This document shows, piece by piece, positions 27,560-35,645 of a DNA stretch of 64,000 bases (its first letter is position 1; every line of letters starts with the position of its first letter). The stretch spans positions 1,176,089 through 1,240,088 of the forward strand of contig NZ_LMMU01000001.1 in assembly GCF_001422375.1 (NCBI RefSeq), read 5' to 3'. The position numbers and the translations under genes are program-made. Source of the DNA: Methylobacterium sp. Leaf99 (GTDB lineage Bacteria > Pseudomonadota > Alphaproteobacteria > Rhizobiales > Beijerinckiaceae). The notes under the pieces are model-generated. The model had not been told where the DNA came from and did not search any database. It was given only the letters and a program-made list of their open reading frames with translations.

Positions 27560-27599
27560 GGGCGGACCGTATCAGAACGCCCACGGTCGCTGAAGGCCC

Positions 27600-28787
27600 T
27601 CAGCCCGCCGCCCCCACCGTGTCGGCCATCCGGGCGTCGCGGGTGCCCAACGGCTGTTCGGGGCCGCGGGTGGTGTCGACCTCGGTCTGGTGCTCCATCT
27701 CGGCGTTGATCTCGGCGCCGACCAGCACGATGGTGGTGGAGATCCAGATCCAGGTCATGAAGCCGATGGCGGCGCCGAGGGACCCGTAGGTCTCGTTGTA
27801 CTTGCCGAAATTGGCGACGTACCACGAGAACCCAAGCGAGGTCGCGAGCCAGGCGATGCCCGCGATGGCGCTGCCCCAGGTCACCCAGCGCCAGCGCGGC
27901 GCGTCGCGGCTCGGGCCGTAGCGGTACAGCAGGGCGAGGCCGCCCAGCACCGCGAGGAGCAGCACCGGCCAGCGCAGGAGGGCGATGTACCAGGCCTCGG
28001 TGCTCAGGCCGACGATGCCGATCACCGCCGGGACGACGACGATTCCCACCAGAGCCAGGACCACGAACAGCAGGGCGCCGGCGGTGAAGGCGAGCGAGCG
28101 CAGGTTGAGCCAGACGAAGTTGCGGGTCTCACGTTCCTCGTAGACGACGTTGAGGGCGGCAAACACCGCCTTCATGCCGCCGTTGGCGCTCCACAGCGAC
28201 AGGGCGATGCCGGTGAAGAAGGTGAGGCCGAGGGTGGTGTCGCCCTTCTCGGCGATGCGCTTGACCTGATCGCCGACGATCTCGAGGGCGCCCGACGGCA
28301 TGATGCCCTGGAGATTCTGGAGATGGTCGTTGATGGTGGCGACATCGGCGAACAGGCCGTAGCAGGAGACCAGGGCCGCCACCGCCGGGAAGATCGCGAG
28401 CAGCACGTAGAAGGTCACGCCCGCCGCCACCGACACGATGGCGTTCTCGGAGATGTCGTGGAACACCCGCAGGCCGATATCCTTCCAGCCCTTGGCGGGG
28501 ATCTCGGAGGGTTTCGCCGCCTGCCGGCCGCGCTCCGGCTCGGCTCGGGCGACCGCCCTGGCGTCGCCGCCCGCGTGGGAGGGCGACGGCTCGCGGGTCG
28601 GGTCGCCCGGCAGGGCCGAACCGCTTGCGCGTGACGTCGCCGCCCCCTGTGTCGGCCCCTGCGAAGCGCCCCGGCGCGGCAGCACCACGAGGCCGACGAG
28701 GGCCGTCGCCAGGGCCAGGGTCCAGACCATCGTCGGGCCGGTCGACGCCGCATCGAGGGAGCTTTGGACGTCGTCGCGCTCGGCCAT
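27600..28787 (-). CDS. YihY/BrkB family inner-membrane protein
   Basis: 395 aa. The N-terminus has one hydrophobic segment (about 18-40), then a Pro/Ser/Arg-rich disordered linker to about residue 100. The YihY/BrkB core follows with six membrane segments, including ENAIVSVAAGVTFYVLLAIFPA (the signature region; cut here), SLWSANGGMKAVFAALNVVYEE shortened as SLWSANGGMKAVF, and GAAIGFMTWIWISTTIVLVG. Despite old labels (RNase BN, BrkB) the family has no proven enzymatic role. RBS aaggac precedes the ATG at 28787. The extra N-terminal membrane anchor and linker are unusual but seen in relatives. Confidence 0.85.
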   Translation of the reverse strand: MAERDDVQSSLDAASTGPTMVWTLALATALVGLVVLPRRGASQGPTQGAATSRASGSALPGDPTREPSPSHAGGDARAVARAEPERGRQAAKPSEIPAKGWKDIGLRVFHDISENAIVSVAAGVTFYVLLAIFPAVAALVSCYGLFADVATINDHLQNLQGIMPSGALEIVGDQVKRIAEKGDTTLGLTFFTGIALSLWSANGGMKAVFAALNVVYEERETRNFVWLNLRSLAFTAGALLFVVLALVGIVVVPAVIGIVGLSTEAWYIALLRWPVLLLAVLGGLALLYRYGPSRDAPRWRWVTWGSAIAGIAWLATSLGFSWYVANFGKYNETYGSLGAAIGFMTWIWISTTIVLVGAEINAEMEHQTEVDTTRGPEQPLGTRDARMADTVGAAG

Positions 28788-29105
28788 GCCAGTGTCCTTC
28801 CGGGCACCGACCAGACGTCGGCACGTTCCCCCTCGACAACAGCGTCGAAGTCACGGAAGTTTCACGCGAACGTGAATTCAAGATGCAGTTTCATGGCCTG
28901 CACGCCCAAGGTCCCTCCGAGGGTTCCGCCGGAGTGCCCGGCGGCACGGATTTCCCCACGCCGTGCCCGTAGGAGCCTGGAACAGCGCTTGCCCCTGGGG
29001 GCAACACGCGCCAAGGGGCAATAACACCCGGCGCATCAGCAGGCGCAGCAGAATGCCAGGGATGCGACCGGCAGCCCGATCCCATCGACAGGAGAGCCCT
29101 CCCCC
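28788..29105. other. Divergent intergenic region yihY / ybaL
   Basis: About 320 bases holding both promoters. It contains two short inverted repeats: TTCACG-cgaa-CGTGAA (28861-28876) and TTGCCCC-tg-GGGGCAA (28989-29004). Either could be an operator; no gene is seen. Confidence 0.4.
28861..28876. promoter_or_regulatory. Inverted repeat, possible operator
   Basis: TTCACG-cgaa-CGTGAA, a perfect 6-bp inverted repeat about 75-90 bases upstream of the yihY start and between divergent genes. Its half-sites resemble the perfect palindrome at 33820. Confidence 0.3.
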
Positions 29106-30926
29106 GTGCCGCACGCGACCGAGCTGATCGCCATCATCGCCCTAGGCCTCGTGCTCGCCTTCATCTGCGGGATGGCGGCGCAGCGCCTGCGCCTGCCGCC
29201 CCTCGTCGGCTACCTCATGGCGGGCGTCCTCGTCGGCCCCTACACGCCGGGCTTCGTCGGCAACGGCCAGCTCGCCGGCCAGCTCGCCGAAATCGGCGTG
29301 ATCCTGCTGATGTTCGGCGTCGGCCTGCACTTCTCCATCAAGGACCTGATGGCGGTGCGCACCATCGCCCTGCCGGGGGCCATCGTGCAGATCGCGGCGG
29401 CCACCGCCATGGGCGGCGGCCTCGCCTGGGCCTGGGGCTGGGGCGTCGGCGCCGGCCTCGTCTTCGGCCTCGCCCTGTCGGTGGCGAGCACCGTGGTGCT
29501 GCTGCGCGCCCTGGAGGAACGGCGGCTGCTCGACAGCGACAAGGGCCGCATCGCCGTGGGCTGGCTCATCGTCGAGGACCTCGCCATGGTGCTGGCCCTG
29601 GTGCTGCTGCCGGCCCTGGCTCCCTCGCTCGGCGGCGTCGGGGACGGTGTGGCGCACCATGCCGGTGACGGCAACATCTGGCTCACCCTCGTGCTGACCC
29701 TCGCCAAGGTCGCGGTCTTCGCCGTGGTGATGCTGGTCGGCGGGCGCCGCGTCGTGCCCTGGCTCCTCGATCAGGCGGCCCGCACGGGTTCGCGCGAGCT
29801 GTTCACCCTCGCGGTCCTGGCGCTGGCGCTCGGCATCGCCTTCGGCTCGGCGGAGCTGTTCGGCGTCTCGTTCGCGTTGGGCGCCTTCTTCGCCGGCATG
29901 GTGCTCGCCGAATCCGACCTCAGCCACCAGGCGGCGGCCGATTCCCTGCCCCTGCAGGACGCGTTCGCGGTCCTGTTCTTCGTCTCCGTGGGCATGCTGT
30001 TCGATCCCGGCATCCTCATCCGCGAGCCGCTCTCGGTGCTGGCCGTGCTGGGCGTGATCCTCATCGGCAAGTCGGTGGCGGCGGTGGCCATCGTGCTGGC
30101 GTTCCGGCATCCCCTCGGGACGGCGCTCACCATCGCGGCGAGTCTGGCCCAGATCGGCGAGTTCTCGTTCATCCTCGTCAGCCTCGGCCTGTCGCTGAAG
30201 CTGCTGCCGACGGAGGGGCGCGACCTGATCCTCGGCGGCGCGATCCTGTCCATCACCCTCAACCCGCTGTTCTTCGCCCTGACGGACTGGATCGGGCGGT
30301 CGGTGGCCGCCCGCCCGACCCTCGCCGCCCGCTTCGAACGGCGGGGCGTGGACGCCCTCGCCGCCAAGATGGAGGCAATCCCGAAGCGCGGCCACGCCAT
30401 CGTCGTCGGCTACGGCCGCGTCGGCAGCACCATCGGCAAGGCCTTCGCCGCCTGGGACCTGCCCTACATCGTCATCGACCGCGACCGGCGCCGGGTGCTG
30501 GACCTGCGCAAGGACGGCATCGAGGCGGTGTTCGGCGACGCCACGGCACCCGGCATCCTGCACGCCGCCGATATCGAGGCGGCGCGAATCATCGTCATCG
30601 CGACGCCCGAACCGCACACGGCCCGACGCCTCGTCGAGCTCGCCCGCGAGATGAGCCCGGGGATCGACACCCTGGTGCGGACCCACAGCGACACGGAGCG
30701 GCGCTACTTCGAGGAGCAGGGCGTCGGCCTCGTCCTCATGGCCGAGCGCGAGCTCGCCTTCGGCATGACCCTCTACGCCCTGCGCAGCCTCGGCCTGAAG
30801 GAGGGCGACGCCCGCATCTTCGTGGACAGCACCCGCGTGGAGAGCCGCTCGGCCCCCGCCGAAGCCGCCATCGACCACGGCGTCCCGGAACTCCGCCCGC
30901 ACAAGGAGGATGCGGCCGAGGGGTGA
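29106..30926 (+). CDS. ybaL: YbaL-type monovalent cation:proton antiporter with RCK domain
   Basis: 606-aa CPA2 antiporter. The N-terminal two thirds hold about 12 membrane segments, with RLPPLVGYLMAGVLVGPYTP, the paired-helix motif GWLIVEDLAMV, and VSFALGAFFAGMVLAESDLS closely matching YbaL/KefC. The C-terminal RCK/TrkA-N Rossmann domain begins HAIVVGYGRVGSTIGKAF with an NAD(H)-type acidic end of strand 2 (VIDRD). Expected role: K+ or Na+ efflux in exchange for protons, gated by nucleotide. GTG start at 29106. No KefF/KefG-like flavoprotein accompanies it. Confidence 0.9.
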   Translation: MPHATELIAIIALGLVLAFICGMAAQRLRLPPLVGYLMAGVLVGPYTPGFVGNGQLAGQLAEIGVILLMFGVGLHFSIKDLMAVRTIALPGAIVQIAAATAMGGGLAWAWGWGVGAGLVFGLALSVASTVVLLRALEERRLLDSDKGRIAVGWLIVEDLAMVLALVLLPALAPSLGGVGDGVAHHAGDGNIWLTLVLTLAKVAVFAVVMLVGGRRVVPWLLDQAARTGSRELFTLAVLALALGIAFGSAELFGVSFALGAFFAGMVLAESDLSHQAAADSLPLQDAFAVLFFVSVGMLFDPGILIREPLSVLAVLGVILIGKSVAAVAIVLAFRHPLGTALTIAASLAQIGEFSFILVSLGLSLKLLPTEGRDLILGGAILSITLNPLFFALTDWIGRSVAARPTLAARFERRGVDALAAKMEAIPKRGHAIVVGYGRVGSTIGKAFAAWDLPYIVIDRDRRRVLDLRKDGIEAVFGDATAPGILHAADIEAARIIVIATPEPHTARRLVELAREMSPGIDTLVRTHSDTERRYFEEQGVGLVLMAERELAFGMTLYALRSLGLKEGDARIFVDSTRVESRSAPAEAAIDHGVPELRPHKEDAAEG

Positions 30927-30947
30927 GCGGGCGCTCCTGCCCTGCGC

Positions 30948-30968
30948 CGCGCGGGCGGAGCCCGCGCG
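30948..30968 (+). terminator. GC-rich hairpin after ybaL
   Basis: A perfect 9-bp stem (30948-30956 with 30960-30968), loop gga, 20 bases after the ybaL stop. No T-run, so termination is inferred only from position. Confidence 0.35.
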
Positions 30969-30969
30969 A

Positions 30970-31175
30970 ACCCATCGACGTCGCCCTCGCCGGCGTCGAC
31001 GACGAGCCCTGGACCGGCCCCGTCGCTCCGGGCCTCACGGTCATCGTGCAGCCCGTCGCCGAGATCGGTACCCGGGCCCCATGCTCCTGTTCGAACGGAT
31101 CGCGGCGCCCCGCAGACCTGCCGCCTCGTCCGCCTGCGCCCACGAACTTTCATGCTGAGCGTGCCCGGGCGACGA
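30970..31175 (+). pseudogene. LacI-family regulator C-terminal remnant
   Basis: Reading through two frame changes gives a recognisable LacI/PBP1 effector-domain end. First comes DVALAGVDDEPWTGPVAPG, then LTVIVQPVAEIGTRA. After a one-base shift follows MLLFERIAAP, and after another, CRLVRLRPRTFMLS. The family norm is D-V-x-V-x-G-F-D-D, then L-T-T-V-x-Q-P-x-x-x-[MIL]-G-x-x-A, then L-L-x-x-R-I, ending with LPxxLVVRxS. The DNA-binding domain is missing. Thus it is a decayed 5'-truncated gene fragment, on the same strand as ybaL. Confidence 0.6.
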
Positions 31176-31178
31176 TCG

Positions 31179-31360
31179 CACCCCGGCGGCGGCGATCTTT
31201 GGAAGCACATCCTCGATCCGAATGACTAGGATCGCCGTATCGAAAAGGCCGGTGCCGGTTCGGTCGTGAGGGTCCCGTATCGTGACGATGTTCATTCCCG
31301 CTTCCACGAGATCACCCGTCCCATGCCCGGGCCCGGCCGGTGCGGCCTCGGATTCGGAGA
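31179..31360 (-). pseudogene. Possible VOC (glyoxalase-like) gene remnant
   Basis: On the minus strand, within a longer Arg-rich open frame that is otherwise shadow-like, a stretch reads LPVEFSESEAAPAGPG, then MNIVTIRDPHDRTGTGLFD and TAILVIRIEDVLPKIAAAGV. The pieces (x-x-D-P-x-x-x-G, then hydrophobic-V-x-D-V-x-x-x-x-x-x-x-G) resemble the end of one beta-alpha-beta-beta-beta unit and the start of the next in VOC proteins. No start, full domain or metal ligands can be defined. Weak call. Confidence 0.3.
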
Positions 31361-31384
31361 ACTCGACAGGGAGGCCCGTCGGCC

Positions 31385-31717
31385 ATGGGAAGCGACTATC
31401 CTGATCGCGAGGCGCGGGCGCGGCTCCTCGATTTCGGACGCCTCGAGCGAACCGGCGCGTCCCATCGGTCCGAGGGCGCGGGACCGCGGCGCCGCCGGGC
31501 CTATGCGCGAGCCGGATACTTCGCCGCCATTGAGGATGGGCTGATGCCCGACGAGATCCGGCAGATCCTGGCCGGGCGCACTCTGGTGGACGCCTTTCCG
31601 GTCTGGAACGGCGAGAGCCTCGCCGCCTACGCCGAACGGGCGGTGGCCGAAATGATGGTTGCCTACCTCGGCGAGGGCGGCGCACACTCGGCCCTCCTTC
31701 GGGATGGACCGGCCTGA
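31385..31717 (+). CDS. Hypothetical 110-aa protein
   Basis: Unrecognised small protein. It starts MGSDYPDREARARLLDFGRL at an ATG preceded by a ggagg (about 12 bases upstream). The middle is basic (EGAGPRRRRAYARAGYFAA). The C-terminal part, IEDGLMPDEIRQILAGRTL followed by NGESLAAYAERAVAEMM, looks like a folded helical region. Codon choice and the drop in Arg in the second half favour a real gene. Cysteine synthase follows 45 bases later on the same strand, with no evident functional link. Confidence 0.5.
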   Translation: MGSDYPDREARARLLDFGRLERTGASHRSEGAGPRRRRAYARAGYFAAIEDGLMPDEIRQILAGRTLVDAFPVWNGESLAAYAERAVAEMMVAYLGEGGAHSALLRDGPA

Positions 31718-31762
31718 GGGCGCCGCCTCGCATCCGCAACGACAACACGGCTGACGCCCCGA

Positions 31763-32797
31763 ATGACGCCCCACGACGATATCCTGTCCGCCATCGGCGG
31801 CACGCCGCTCGTCCGGCTGGCGCGCGCCTCGGACGAGACCGGCTGCACCATCCTGGGCAAGGCCGAGTTCCTGAATCCCGGCCTGTCGGTGAAGGACCGC
31901 GCCGCCCTGTCCATCGTGCGGGACGCGGAGGCGCGCGGCCTGATCCGGCCCGGCGGCACCATCGTCGAGGGCACCGCCGGCAACACCGGCATCGGCCTCG
32001 CCCTCGTCGCCGCCGTGCGCGGCTACCGCACGGTCATCGTCATCCCGGAGACCCAGTCGGCCGAGAAGAAGCAGACCCTGCGGCTGGCCGGCGCCCGCCT
32101 CGTCGAGGTGCCGGCGGTGCCGTTTTCCAATCCGAACAACTACGTCCACGCCGCGCACCGCCTCGCCGCGGCGCTCAGTGCCACGGAGCCGGCGGGCGCC
32201 TTCTTCGCCGACCAGTTCGACAACGTCGCCAACCGGCGGGCCCATGTGGAGACCACCGGCCCGGAGATCTTCGCCGGCACGGGAGGCGCCGTCGACGGAT
32301 TCGTCTGCGCGGCGGGCACCGGGGGGACGCTGGCCGGGACGGCGGAAGCCCTGCGCGCCCTGAAGCCCGGCGTGCGCATCGCCCTGGCCGATCCCGACGG
32401 CTCGGCGCTCCACGCCTACTACACGGATGGGGCGCTCAAGGCCGAGGGCTCGTCGATCACCGAAGGCATCGGCCAGGGCCGGGTGACGCGCAACCTCGAA
32501 GGCTTCCGGCCCGACCATTCCTATCGCATTCCCGACGCCGAGGCCCTCGACCACGTCTTCGGCCTCATGCGCGACGAGGGCGTCAGCCTCGGCGGCTCGT
32601 CGGGGATCAACGTCGCGGGAGCGGTACGGCTCGCGCGCGAACTGGGGCCGGGCCACACCATCGTGACGATCCTGTGCGACGGGGCCGCCCGCTACGCCTC
32701 GAAGCTGTTCAACATCGCGTTCCTGCGCGAGCGCGGCCTGCCGGTCCCAGGCTGGCTCGAAGCGACGCCGGACGCGCTTCCCGAGTGGCGGGCCTGA
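31763..32797 (+). CDS. cysK: Cysteine synthase family protein
   Basis: PLP-dependent fold-type II enzyme, 344 aa, predicted to make cysteine from O-acetylserine and sulfide. The PLP lysine lies in NPGLSVKDRAALSIV, the substrate loop is EGTAGNTGIG, and the phosphate-binding loop is AAGTGGTLAG. It is closest to the longer alphaproteobacterial cysteine synthase A type with FADQFDNVANRRAHVETTGP. The assignment to CysK rather than a related beta-replacement enzyme is by overall pattern. Confidence 0.85.
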   Translation: MTPHDDILSAIGGTPLVRLARASDETGCTILGKAEFLNPGLSVKDRAALSIVRDAEARGLIRPGGTIVEGTAGNTGIGLALVAAVRGYRTVIVIPETQSAEKKQTLRLAGARLVEVPAVPFSNPNNYVHAAHRLAAALSATEPAGAFFADQFDNVANRRAHVETTGPEIFAGTGGAVDGFVCAAGTGGTLAGTAEALRALKPGVRIALADPDGSALHAYYTDGALKAEGSSITEGIGQGRVTRNLEGFRPDHSYRIPDAEALDHVFGLMRDEGVSLGGSSGINVAGAVRLARELGPGHTIVTILCDGAARYASKLFNIAFLRERGLPVPGWLEATPDALPEWRA

Positions 32798-32872
32798 TCG
32801 CCGTGGAACCGCGGCCCGAAGCGGCCTATCTCGGCCGGGCGCGACATCCCGTCGAATTCGAGGGCATCAGGT

Positions 32873-33757
32873 ATGGACACACCGACAGGCCACGGCCGCT
32901 ACGGCTACAGCGCCCTGCCCGATCGGCCGGTCTACGATTGGCCCGGGGGCAAGCGCCTGGCCGTCTACGTCGCCCTCAACCTCGAGACCTTCGACTTCGG
33001 ATCGGGACTCGGGGCCGAGCTCGCCCCCGGCGGGCCGCAGCCGGACGTGCTCAACTACGCCTGGCGCGACTGGGGCAACCGCGTCGGCGCGTGGCGGATG
33101 AAGGCCCTGTTCGACGCGCTCGCCCTGCCGGCGAGCGTGCTGGTCAACAGCCGGCTCTACGACGATTGCCCCGGCCTCATCGAGGCGTTCCGGGCGCGCG
33201 GCGACGAGATCGTCGGCCACGGCCGCACCAATGCCGAGCGCCAGGGCACCCTGGACGAGGCGGCCGAGCGGGCCCTCATCGCGGAGGCCACGCGGACCCT
33301 GACCCGGCACGAGGGCAGGCCGCCCGCCGGCTGGCTCGGCCCGTGGATCTCGCAGTCGCCGGTCACGCCCGATCTCCTGGCCGAGGCCGGCTACCGCTAC
33401 CTCCTCGACTGGGCGCACGACGACCAGCCGGTCTGGTTCGTGACGCGCGGGGGCGGGCGCATCCTCTCGGTGCCGTATCCGCAGGAACTGAACGACATCC
33501 CGGCCATCGTCGCCCGCAAGGACACCGGGCGCCAGTTCGCCGAAGCCATCGTCGACGGTTTCGACGCGATGCTGGAGCAGTCCCGGACCGCGCCCCTGGT
33601 CATGGGCATCGCGCTCCATCCCTACATCGTCGGCCAGCCCCATCGTCTCAAGCCCCTGCGCACGGCCCTGGAGTACATCGCCCGGCACCGGGACGACATC
33701 TGGCTCACCACCGCCGGGGCCATCGCCGATCACGTCGCTTCCCTGTCCGCGGCCTGA
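32873..33757 (+). CDS. Polysaccharide deacetylase family protein (PuuE-like)
   Basis: 294-aa NodB-homology protein. The pattern YDWPGGKRLAVYVALNLETF, then NYAWRDWGNRVGAWRM and DEIVGHGRTNAERQG (metal-site H-x-x-N variant), belongs to the PuuE/allantoinase-like branch rather than to chitin deacetylases. No signal peptide, so it is probably cytosolic and acts on a small amide such as allantoin or a formamide. An AllA-type ureidoglycolate lyase at 54.8 kb would fit a purine-degradation theme, but they are far apart. Confidence 0.8.
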   Translation: MDTPTGHGRYGYSALPDRPVYDWPGGKRLAVYVALNLETFDFGSGLGAELAPGGPQPDVLNYAWRDWGNRVGAWRMKALFDALALPASVLVNSRLYDDCPGLIEAFRARGDEIVGHGRTNAERQGTLDEAAERALIAEATRTLTRHEGRPPAGWLGPWISQSPVTPDLLAEAGYRYLLDWAHDDQPVWFVTRGGGRILSVPYPQELNDIPAIVARKDTGRQFAEAIVDGFDAMLEQSRTAPLVMGIALHPYIVGQPHRLKPLRTALEYIARHRDDIWLTTAGAIADHVASLSAA

Positions 33758-33819
33758 GGCCGGAAGGCGCCGGTCGGGGGATCGGCCGGCCTCGGCCGGC
33801 GCATCTTTCCGACCGCCTT

Positions 33820-33831
33820 TTTCACGTGAAA
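33820..33831. promoter_or_regulatory. Perfect palindrome TTTCACGTGAAA
   Basis: A 12-bp perfect palindrome about 175 bases upstream of the aldo/keto reductase start, after a GC-rich repeat-like stretch (33779-33801). A candidate operator for the three-gene operon that follows; no known regulator can be assigned. The rest of 33758-34006 shows no gene. Confidence 0.35.
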
Positions 33832-34006
33832 TGGTTAGCGAGGCCTTCGCGCACCGGGCGGCCGCCGGCTCTTCGGCATCGGTCGCCTCGCGCGACCGGG
33901 TGCCGACAGGGGCCGGTCGCGGCCCGGCAGGCGCCCTGCACCATGTCGGAATTGGATGCGCGACCTAGATGGAGGGCACGCCACTCTCCGCAGGAGCCCC
34001 TGCCCG

Positions 34007-34933
34007 ATGCACCCATCCCGACGCGCGATCCTCGCCGGCACCGGCCTTCTCCCCCTGGCGCCGCTCTTCGGCCCCGCTATCCGGCCCGCGCGGGCGGAGC
34101 CCGCCGGCCTGATCCGCCGGCCCATCCCGTCCTCCGGCGAGATGCTGCCCGTCCTCGGCATTGGCACCTCGCGCCGCTACGAGGTCGAGCCGACCGCGGA
34201 GAAGGTCGCCCCCCTGCGCGAGGCGGTGCGGCGCTTCGTGGCGCTCGGCGGCTCGGTGATCGACACGGCGCCGAGCTACGGCACGGCCGAGGACGTGCTC
34301 GGCGTCATCCTCCCGCAGGACGGCCTGCGCGAAAAGGTGTTCCTGTGCAGCAAGGTCGGCACGCCCGGCCGCGAAGCCGGCCTCGCCGAGATCGAACGCT
34401 CGTTCAAGCGCCTGAACACACCGGTGATCGACCTCGTCGCCGTCCACAACCTCATCGACCCGGCCTCGAACCTCGCGACCCTCCGGGACCTGAAGGCGCA
34501 AAAGCGTATCCGCTACGTCGGCGTCACCGTGTGGCGCGACAATCAGTTCGCCGACCTCGAAGCCGTGATGAAGCGCGAGACCCTCGATGTCATTCAGGTG
34601 AACTACGCCCTCGACGATCGACTGGCCGCCCAGCGCATCCTACCGCTCGCCGCCGAGCGCGGTGTGGCCGTGATGGTCAACGTGCCGTTCGGGCGAGACC
34701 GCCTGCTCAAGGCCGTCCAGGGCCGCGACCTGCCGCCCTGGACCGCCGAGTTCGGCTGCGCGAGCTGGCCGCAATTCTTCCTCAAATACGTCCTCGCCCA
34801 CGAGGCCGTGACCTGCCCGATCCCCGGCATGGCCAAGGCGGCCTATGTCGAGGACAACCTCGGTGCCGCGCGCGGCCGGATGCCCGACGCCGCCCAGCGT
34901 GCCCGAATGGAGGCCTATGTCGATGCGCTCTGA
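34007..34933 (+). CDS. Exported aldo/keto reductase
   Basis: 308-aa TIM-barrel oxidoreductase with a twin-arginine-type leader (MHPSRRAILAGTGLLPLAPL), suggesting Tat export with bound cofactor. AKR features: GTSRRYEV, VIDTAPSYGTAEDVLG (Asp and Tyr of the tetrad), LCSKVGTPGREAG, and VHNLIDP. RBS caggag precedes the ATG at 34007. First of three tightly linked genes: its stop overlaps the start of the next gene. Substrate unknown. Confidence 0.85.
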   Translation: MHPSRRAILAGTGLLPLAPLFGPAIRPARAEPAGLIRRPIPSSGEMLPVLGIGTSRRYEVEPTAEKVAPLREAVRRFVALGGSVIDTAPSYGTAEDVLGVILPQDGLREKVFLCSKVGTPGREAGLAEIERSFKRLNTPVIDLVAVHNLIDPASNLATLRDLKAQKRIRYVGVTVWRDNQFADLEAVMKRETLDVIQVNYALDDRLAAQRILPLAAERGVAVMVNVPFGRDRLLKAVQGRDLPPWTAEFGCASWPQFFLKYVLAHEAVTCPIPGMAKAAYVEDNLGAARGRMPDAAQRARMEAYVDAL

Positions 34934-35645
34934 GATCATGTCCCGCCGGGCGGCCCTCGCCCTCGCCGCGTCCCTCGCCCTGAGCGGGCCCGCCTGGGCC
35001 CAGACCGCTCCGCCGCCGGCCCGCATCGGGATCGTCGGCGCCGGCAACATCGGCGGCACCCTCGGCGGCCTGTGGGCGAAGGCCGGCCACGAGGTCATGG
35101 TGTCCTCGCGCCACCCCGAGGAGCTGAAGGGCCTCGTCGAGAGCCTCGGCCCCAAGGCCCGCGCCGGCACCCCGGCCGAGGCCATCGCCTTCGGCGACGT
35201 CGTTCTGATCGCCGTGCCCTACAAGGCCTATCCGCAACTGAGCGCCGACCATGGCGCCGCCCTCCAGGGCAAGACCGTGATCGACGCCGGGAACGCCACC
35301 GAGGCCCGCGACGGCGCGGTCTACGCCGAGGTGAAGGAGAGCGGCATCGCGGCGGTCTCGGCCAAGTACCTGCGCGGTGCCCGGATCGTGCGCGCCTTCA
35401 ACGCGGCGAACTACAAGGTGTTCGCCAAGAACAGCAATCGCGACGGCGCCCGCATGGCGATCCCCATGGCGGGGGACGACGCCGAGGCCCTGGCCACGGT
35501 CTCCAAGCTCGTCACGGATGCGGGCTTCGATCCGGTGATCGTCGGACCCCTCGCGAAAGCGGACGGCTTCGCCATGGGCTCGCCGGGCTTCGGCCACGAC
35601 CTCACCGCCCCGGAATTGAGCACGCGCCTCGGGGTCACGCGTTGA
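34923..35645 (+). CDS. Exported NAD(P)-binding oxidoreductase (F420-dependent NADP reductase-like)
   Basis: 240 aa. A signal peptide (MSRRAALALAASLALSGPAWA) precedes the Rossmann motif RIGIVGAGNIGGTLGGLWAK. VMVSSRHPEEL and the later IVRAFNAANYKVF pattern match the NADPH-dependent F420 reductase/metalloreductase-like family. Start uncertain: ATGs at 34917, 34923 and 34938 are all in frame and overlap the previous gene. Its stop overlaps the TTG start of the following carrier. Two exported oxidoreductases in a row suggest a shared periplasmic redox task. Confidence 0.8.
   Translation: MRSEIMSRRAALALAASLALSGPAWAQTAPPPARIGIVGAGNIGGTLGGLWAKAGHEVMVSSRHPEELKGLVESLGPKARAGTPAEAIAFGDVVLIAVPYKAYPQLSADHGAALQGKTVIDAGNATEARDGAVYAEVKESGIAAVSAKYLRGARIVRAFNAANYKVFAKNSNRDGARMAIPMAGDDAEALATVSKLVTDAGFDPVIVGPLAKADGFAMGSPGFGHDLTAPELSTRLGVTR

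Noticed and set aside
30948..34103. Repeated cgcgcgggcggagcccgc motif as a REP element
   Set aside because: Found only twice (near 30950 and 34087); the second is inside the aldo/keto reductase leader, so it is probably chance in GC-rich DNA.
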